Below are positions 60,722 to 64,000 of a stretch of DNA of 64,000 nt, one piece after another; within the stretch, counting starts at the first letter, position 1, and every line of letters starts with the position of its first letter. The stretch comes from Lachnotalea sp041821265 (lineage in GTDB: Bacteria > Bacillota > Clostridia > Lachnospirales > Lachnospiraceae), in NCBI GenBank assembly GCA_041821265.1, contig JBGUEQ010000024.1, positions 1 to 64,000 on the forward strand, given 5' to 3'. The position numbers and the translations under genes are program-made. Below the pieces are notes generated by a model. It was not told the origin of the DNA. It saw nothing but the letters and a program-made list of their open reading frames with translations, and searched no databases.

Positions 60722-60747
60722 AACCAGCCAACAAGGCTGGTTTTTTA
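60722..60747 (+). terminator. Rho-independent terminator, orphan
   Basis: AACCAGCC, AACAA, GGCTGGTT followed by TTTTAG is a textbook terminator on the plus strand. No plus-strand gene is seen upstream in the window, so it may end a small RNA or an attenuated leader of the gene at 60818. Confidence 0.75.
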
Positions 60748-60817
60748 GTTAAAAAGGAATATTATAGTTTTTAATGGGGAATCACTAATACAAAAGACTG
60801 AGAAAGGATGATGACAT

Positions 60818-60964
60818 ATGTTGTGGACAGTCATTATTGTATTATTTATTTTATGGTTACTTGGTCTTATTACTACTGTTGGTGGTTCATTCATTCACCT
60901 TCTTTTAGTAATTATACTAATTATTGTTATAGTAAAGTTGCTTTCAGGCAAAAACTATAGTTAA
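60818..60964 (+). CDS. Small hydrophobic membrane protein (lmo0937 type)
   Basis: A 48-residue protein, MLWTVIIVLFILWLLGLITT and on to VKLLSGKNYS, with two hydrophobic helices joined by VGGSFIHLL. It matches the lmo0937 family of small membrane proteins, common in Firmicutes near stress genes. The ATG follows AGAAAGGATGATG. It precedes the CsbD-like gene by 47 bases and both are probably cotranscribed in a stress response. Confidence 0.8.
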   Translation: MLWTVIIVLFILWLLGLITTVGGSFIHLLLVIILIIVIVKLLSGKNYS

Positions 60965-61011
60965 TACAAAAAAATCAACAAAAATAAAACTTAAGAAAGT
61001 AGGTATGAAAA

Positions 61012-61233
61012 ATGAAAAATTCGATCAAAAGTACTACTGATAAAGTTGCAGGCAAAATGCTAGAGACAGCTGGACAACTTACTGGGAATGAACAACTAGA
61101 ATTAAAGGGAAAACTGCAAATGGCAAAAACAGATATGAAGCAGAAAATGGATGTGAAGGACAATCTAAATGAAATGAAAGAAAATATTGCAAAAAAAATT
61201 AATGACACAATGGATAAAAATAGAAAAGAATAA
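61012..61233 (+). CDS. CsbD-like stress protein
   Basis: A 73-residue hydrophilic helical protein of the CsbD type. It shows TTDKVAGKMLETAGQLTGNE and LELKGKLQMAK, the usual K-x-x-G-x-x-x-E-x-x-G-x-x-x-G-N pattern. CsbD is a general-stress protein of unknown molecular role in Bacillus. It is followed by a strong terminator. Confidence 0.85.
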   Translation: MKNSIKSTTDKVAGKMLETAGQLTGNEQLELKGKLQMAKTDMKQKMDVKDNLNEMKENIAKKINDTMDKNRKE

Positions 61234-61241
61234 ATTTAAAA

Positions 61242-61295
61242 CATAAATATACCGTGGAATTCTGATATAGCTTGAATCCATCGGTATATTTATGT
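61242..61295 (+). terminator. Terminator after the CsbD-like gene
   Basis: CATAAATATACCGTGGAATTC and GAATCCATCGGTATATTTATG-type arms form a long imperfect stem directly after the stop codon. Confidence 0.75.
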
Positions 61296-61459
61296 TTATA
61301 CAATAAGATCCATTTTACCAACTGATATATTGCTTTGATGTGCTCCCTCTATACTATTTGATGTTATTTCAAATCCCAATCCTTATATTTACGTCTATCA
61401 ATAGTTACATATCCATTTATTACCTAAGGAATAATACATGCCTCAAACTCTTAAAACAC

Positions 61460-63640
61460 CTACAATTTAAGCTTCGCTAAGGCATCTGCAAAGGCGTTAT
61501 TGACTGGTTCTTGTGCTTCTGATTTAACCTTTTTCATATAGTTAGCAACATCCTTTTTTCCCACTCCTCCACCTTCTTTTTTACGCCTTTCTGTAAATGC
61601 AGATAGTTTTTCTTTGTAGCCGCAGACACAAGTAAATAGTTGTCCTTCGCCATTTCCTTTTAAACTCATTTTCTTGTGACATACTGGACATCTTGCATTG
61701 CTTGTCCGTTCTATTGTTTCTCGATGTCCACAATCTCGATCTTGGCAGACTAACATTTTACTATTTTTCCCACTCACTAACAGCATTTTCTTACCACAAT
61801 CCGGACATTTTGTATTAGTAATATTATCATGTCGAAACGTTGCATCGCTTACTTTGATTTCATCAACAATTTCTTTTGTATAATTTGTCATCTCATTCAT
61901 TAAATCTTGTATTTTAAGATTTCCTTTGGAAATTTTTGATAACTTAATTTCTAACTGTGCCGTTAATTCTGGTGTTTTTAAATCCACGGGTACTAATTCT
62001 AATAATTGTTTTCCCTTTGATGTAATAAAAATATCTCTTCCTTTTTTCTCCATTAGAAAAGAAGAAAAAAGCTTTTCAATCACATCTGCTCTAGTAGCAA
62101 CCGTTCCAAGTCCACCTGTTTCTCCTAATGTTTGAATCATCTCTTTGTTTTTGTTCTCCAAAAAGTGAATCGGATTTTCCATGGCAGACAATAAACTTGC
62201 TTCATTAAATGGTGCAGGTGGTTTCGTTTTCCCTTCTGTAATTGAAAATAAAATATCGCTTAATACATCATTTTTAACGATATTTGGCAAAACCTTCGAT
62301 AATTGATTGTCTTTGCTCTCCATCGCTTCTGGGTTCTCATAGATTTCTTTATATCCTAATGACTTTACAACATTTCCTTTTGCAATAAACTCTTCTTTAT
62401 CTACTGTAATTTTAATGATAACTTCTTCATATACACTAGGTGGGTATAAAACTGATAAAAATCTTCTAACTACTAGATCATAAATTTTACGCTCATCCGA
62501 GCTCATATTTGCTAAATTGACATATTGCTCTGTTGGTATAATTGCATGATGATCACTGACTTTTGAATCATCAATAAATGAGGAATTTGTAGTAATTGGA
62601 CTTCTTAATAAACTTCCTGCCAGCTTCGTATATGGGCCAACTCGAATGGCTTCTAATCGTTCTTTTAAAGTGCTTATTATATCCTTAGGTAGGTATCTGG
62701 AATCTGTTCTTGGATAGGTTAATACTTTATGATTTTCATATAAACGCTGCATTATATTTAATGTCTCTTTTGCTGAAAAATCAAATTTCTTATTTGCATC
62801 TCTTTGCAATTCTGTTAAATCATACAATCCAGGAGAATAGGTCTTCTTCATCGTAGACGTTCGTTCACTAACAACTCCATTTTTTCCTTTTACTCTACTA
62901 TATAGTTCCTCAATTTTACTTTTGTCAAAAGAAGTATGTCCATTGGAGTTTTTATCCTTCCAAGTAATTGTCATTCCATTTATCTTTCCAACAAGCCCAT
63001 AAAAAGGAACTGGCATAAAAGATTTTATTTCTTGCTCTCTTGTTGCAATCATAGCCAAGGTTGGTGTTTGTACTCGTCCGCAGGAAAGGCTGGTATTATA
63101 TTTACAAGTCAGTGCTCTTGTTGCATTCATTCCAACAATCCAATCTGCCTCTGCTCTTGCAACTGCTGCATGATATAGATTTTCATATTCTTTTCCTTCT
63201 TTTAAATGGGAAAAGCCTTCTTTGATTGCTTTATCGGTAACCGAAGAAATCCAAAGTCTTTTTATAGGTTTATTATTATTTGCTTTCTCTAATATCCATC
63301 TGGCAACCAATTCACCTTCTCGTCCTGCATCAGTCGCTATAATAATATTGGAAACGTCTTTTCGATGAATTTGTGTCTTTACGGTATGATATTGTTTGCT
63401 AGTTTGCTTCATTACAACTAGTTCAAACTTCTTTGGCAACATAGGTAGATGCTCCATCTTCCACTCTTTGTACTTAACATCATAAACTTCTGGATCGGCT
63501 AATGTAACAAGATGTCCCAGTCCCCAAGTAACAATATATTTATCACCTTCCAATGCTCCGTTCATATTCTTAGAACATTTTAATACTTTGGCAATATCTC
63601 TTCCCACTGAAGGTTTTTCTGCTATTACTAATGACTTCAT
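61460..63640 (-). CDS. topB: DNA topoisomerase III
   Basis: Type IA topoisomerase, 726 residues, that cuts one DNA strand through a tyrosine to resolve catenanes and recombination intermediates. The N-terminal TOPRIM domain begins KSLVIAEKPSVGRDIAKVLK and has IIATDAGREGELVARWI. The active-site Tyr is in VLTYPRTDSRYLP, near residue 310. HHAIIPTEQ and TLGETGGLGTVATRADVIEK are also typical. The C-terminus holds two zinc-ribbon modules, CPDCGKKM...CQDRDCG and CPVCHKKM...CVCGYK. The length and zinc modules resemble the TopB paralogues of chromosomal islands and plasmids as well as housekeeping copies, so a mobile origin cannot be excluded; no conjugation genes are visible. Start has AGAGGTACGT spacing. 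Confidence 0.95.
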   Translation of the reverse strand: MKSLVIAEKPSVGRDIAKVLKCSKNMNGALEGDKYIVTWGLGHLVTLADPEVYDVKYKEWKMEHLPMLPKKFELVVMKQTSKQYHTVKTQIHRKDVSNIIIATDAGREGELVARWILEKANNNKPIKRLWISSVTDKAIKEGFSHLKEGKEYENLYHAAVARAEADWIVGMNATRALTCKYNTSLSCGRVQTPTLAMIATREQEIKSFMPVPFYGLVGKINGMTITWKDKNSNGHTSFDKSKIEELYSRVKGKNGVVSERTSTMKKTYSPGLYDLTELQRDANKKFDFSAKETLNIMQRLYENHKVLTYPRTDSRYLPKDIISTLKERLEAIRVGPYTKLAGSLLRSPITTNSSFIDDSKVSDHHAIIPTEQYVNLANMSSDERKIYDLVVRRFLSVLYPPSVYEEVIIKITVDKEEFIAKGNVVKSLGYKEIYENPEAMESKDNQLSKVLPNIVKNDVLSDILFSITEGKTKPPAPFNEASLLSAMENPIHFLENKNKEMIQTLGETGGLGTVATRADVIEKLFSSFLMEKKGRDIFITSKGKQLLELVPVDLKTPELTAQLEIKLSKISKGNLKIQDLMNEMTNYTKEIVDEIKVSDATFRHDNITNTKCPDCGKKMLLVSGKNSKMLVCQDRDCGHRETIERTSNARCPVCHKKMSLKGNGEGQLFTCVCGYKEKLSAFTERRKKEGGGVGKKDVANYMKKVKSEAQEPVNNAFADALAKLKL

Positions 63641-63870
63641 ACGTACCTCTTTTCCTATATTTCTGTATTGTAATTATATAACAATCAATTTGGTATTACA
63701 AACAAAACAATAAAGTATCTATTGTGTTATTTTAGCGCATATTGAATAATATGCAAATAGCATAACTAGCCGATTGTTTCTATTAGCTATTTTTCAAAGT
63801 AATTAAATGGATTAATATTCACATTTTAATCTAAAGTTAATTTTTAAATATAAGTCACAAGAAATTTAAA

Positions 63871-63900
63871 TGGACGCAATCTATTGTTTTATGCTATAAT
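63871..63900 (+). promoter_or_regulatory. Possible promoter leading out of the window
   Basis: TGGACG at 63871-63876 and TATAAT at 63895-63900, 18 bases apart, resemble a sigma-A promoter on the plus strand. The stretch 63641-64000 otherwise shows no gene. Confidence 0.4.
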
Positions 63901-64000
63901 CACAGTTATGTTAACAGTGTATGAAGTATATGCTTGGATATTATGATAGTTCTTAACTATTTCTTATTCACCTACTTGCATCTACACGATATACAAAAAT

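Noticed and set aside
61460..63640. topB as a marker of an integrated conjugative element
   Set aside because: No relaxase, type IV secretion, integrase or attachment site is seen within the window, so only a weak suspicion remains.
1..64000. CRISPR arrays, tRNA/rRNA genes, prophage or secondary-metabolite clusters
   Set aside because: Scanned for spaced direct repeats, cloverleaf-like and rRNA-like segments, and phage or synthetase genes; none found.

Overview
The window comes from an AT-rich, low-GC Gram-positive anaerobe, most likely a Clostridium/Lachnospiraceae relative. The signs are strong AGGAGG ribosome sites, YesM/YesN two-component pairs, lipoprotein binding proteins of sugar ABC importers, a trehalose PTS, GH130/GT4 and GH2 mannoside genes, and a corrinoid methyl-transfer locus of acetogen type. 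Most genes lie on the minus strand. I saw no tRNA, rRNA, CRISPR array, intact insertion sequence or prophage.

Layout. 1-8.5 kb: the 3' end of an RsmH-like rRNA methyltransferase, an esterase, a chemotaxis receptor, then a graveyard of broken genes (tag, a nitroreductase fused to an ABC ATPase remnant, DUF2461, an IS3 orfA relic) among a few intact ones. 9-11 kb: a dCache chemotaxis receptor. 11.1-31.3 kb: the most interesting region. It holds a corrinoid reductive activator, a corrinoid carrier, a PocR/AraC regulator, a UroD-type methyltransferase fused to a thioredoxin-like domain, a rhamnose-mutarotase-like protein, a second UroD-type methyltransferase, an RbsABC-type importer, a binding-protein/YesM/YesN sensor set, a CobW-type GTPase, a small lipoyl-domain protein, a DUF5714 protein, a lipoate ligase and a dihydrolipoamide dehydrogenase. 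31.7-34.9 kb: a PadR-controlled ABC-2 exporter with visible palindromic operators. 35-38 kb: broken GntR and SPFH genes, an XRE/DUF5680 regulator and a 5'-truncated MscS channel. 38.1-42.8 kb: the trehalose locus treC-treB with divergent treR and paired operators. 44-47.5 kb: GH130 phosphorylase, alpha/alpha-barrel protein, GT4 glycosyltransferase and a 35-residue basic protein. 48.2-60.3 kb: a YesM/YesN pair, an Opp-type importer and a GH2 beta-mannosidase. 60.8-63.6 kb: two small stress-type proteins and topoisomerase III.

How the genes may work together. The 20-kb central locus reads as sense, import, demethylate. A three-component sensor and an RbsABC-type importer suggest a sugar-like ligand, and the mutarotase-like protein agrees. 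Two UroD-superfamily proteins, a corrinoid carrier and an ATP/Fe-S reactivase are the parts of a corrinoid methyltransferase system. No pterin-binding methyltransferase II is present. Instead there is a lipoyl carrier, its ligase and its dehydrogenase, and one methyltransferase carries a CxxC thioredoxin-like tail. My inference is that protein-bound dihydrolipoamide is a thiol methyl acceptor or redox partner. That link is unproven and is the main candidate for a new system.

A second theme is a dispersed intergenic repeat of about 120 bp with three hairpins (two full copies, several remnants). Remnants sit at the broken 5' ends of two gene fragments.
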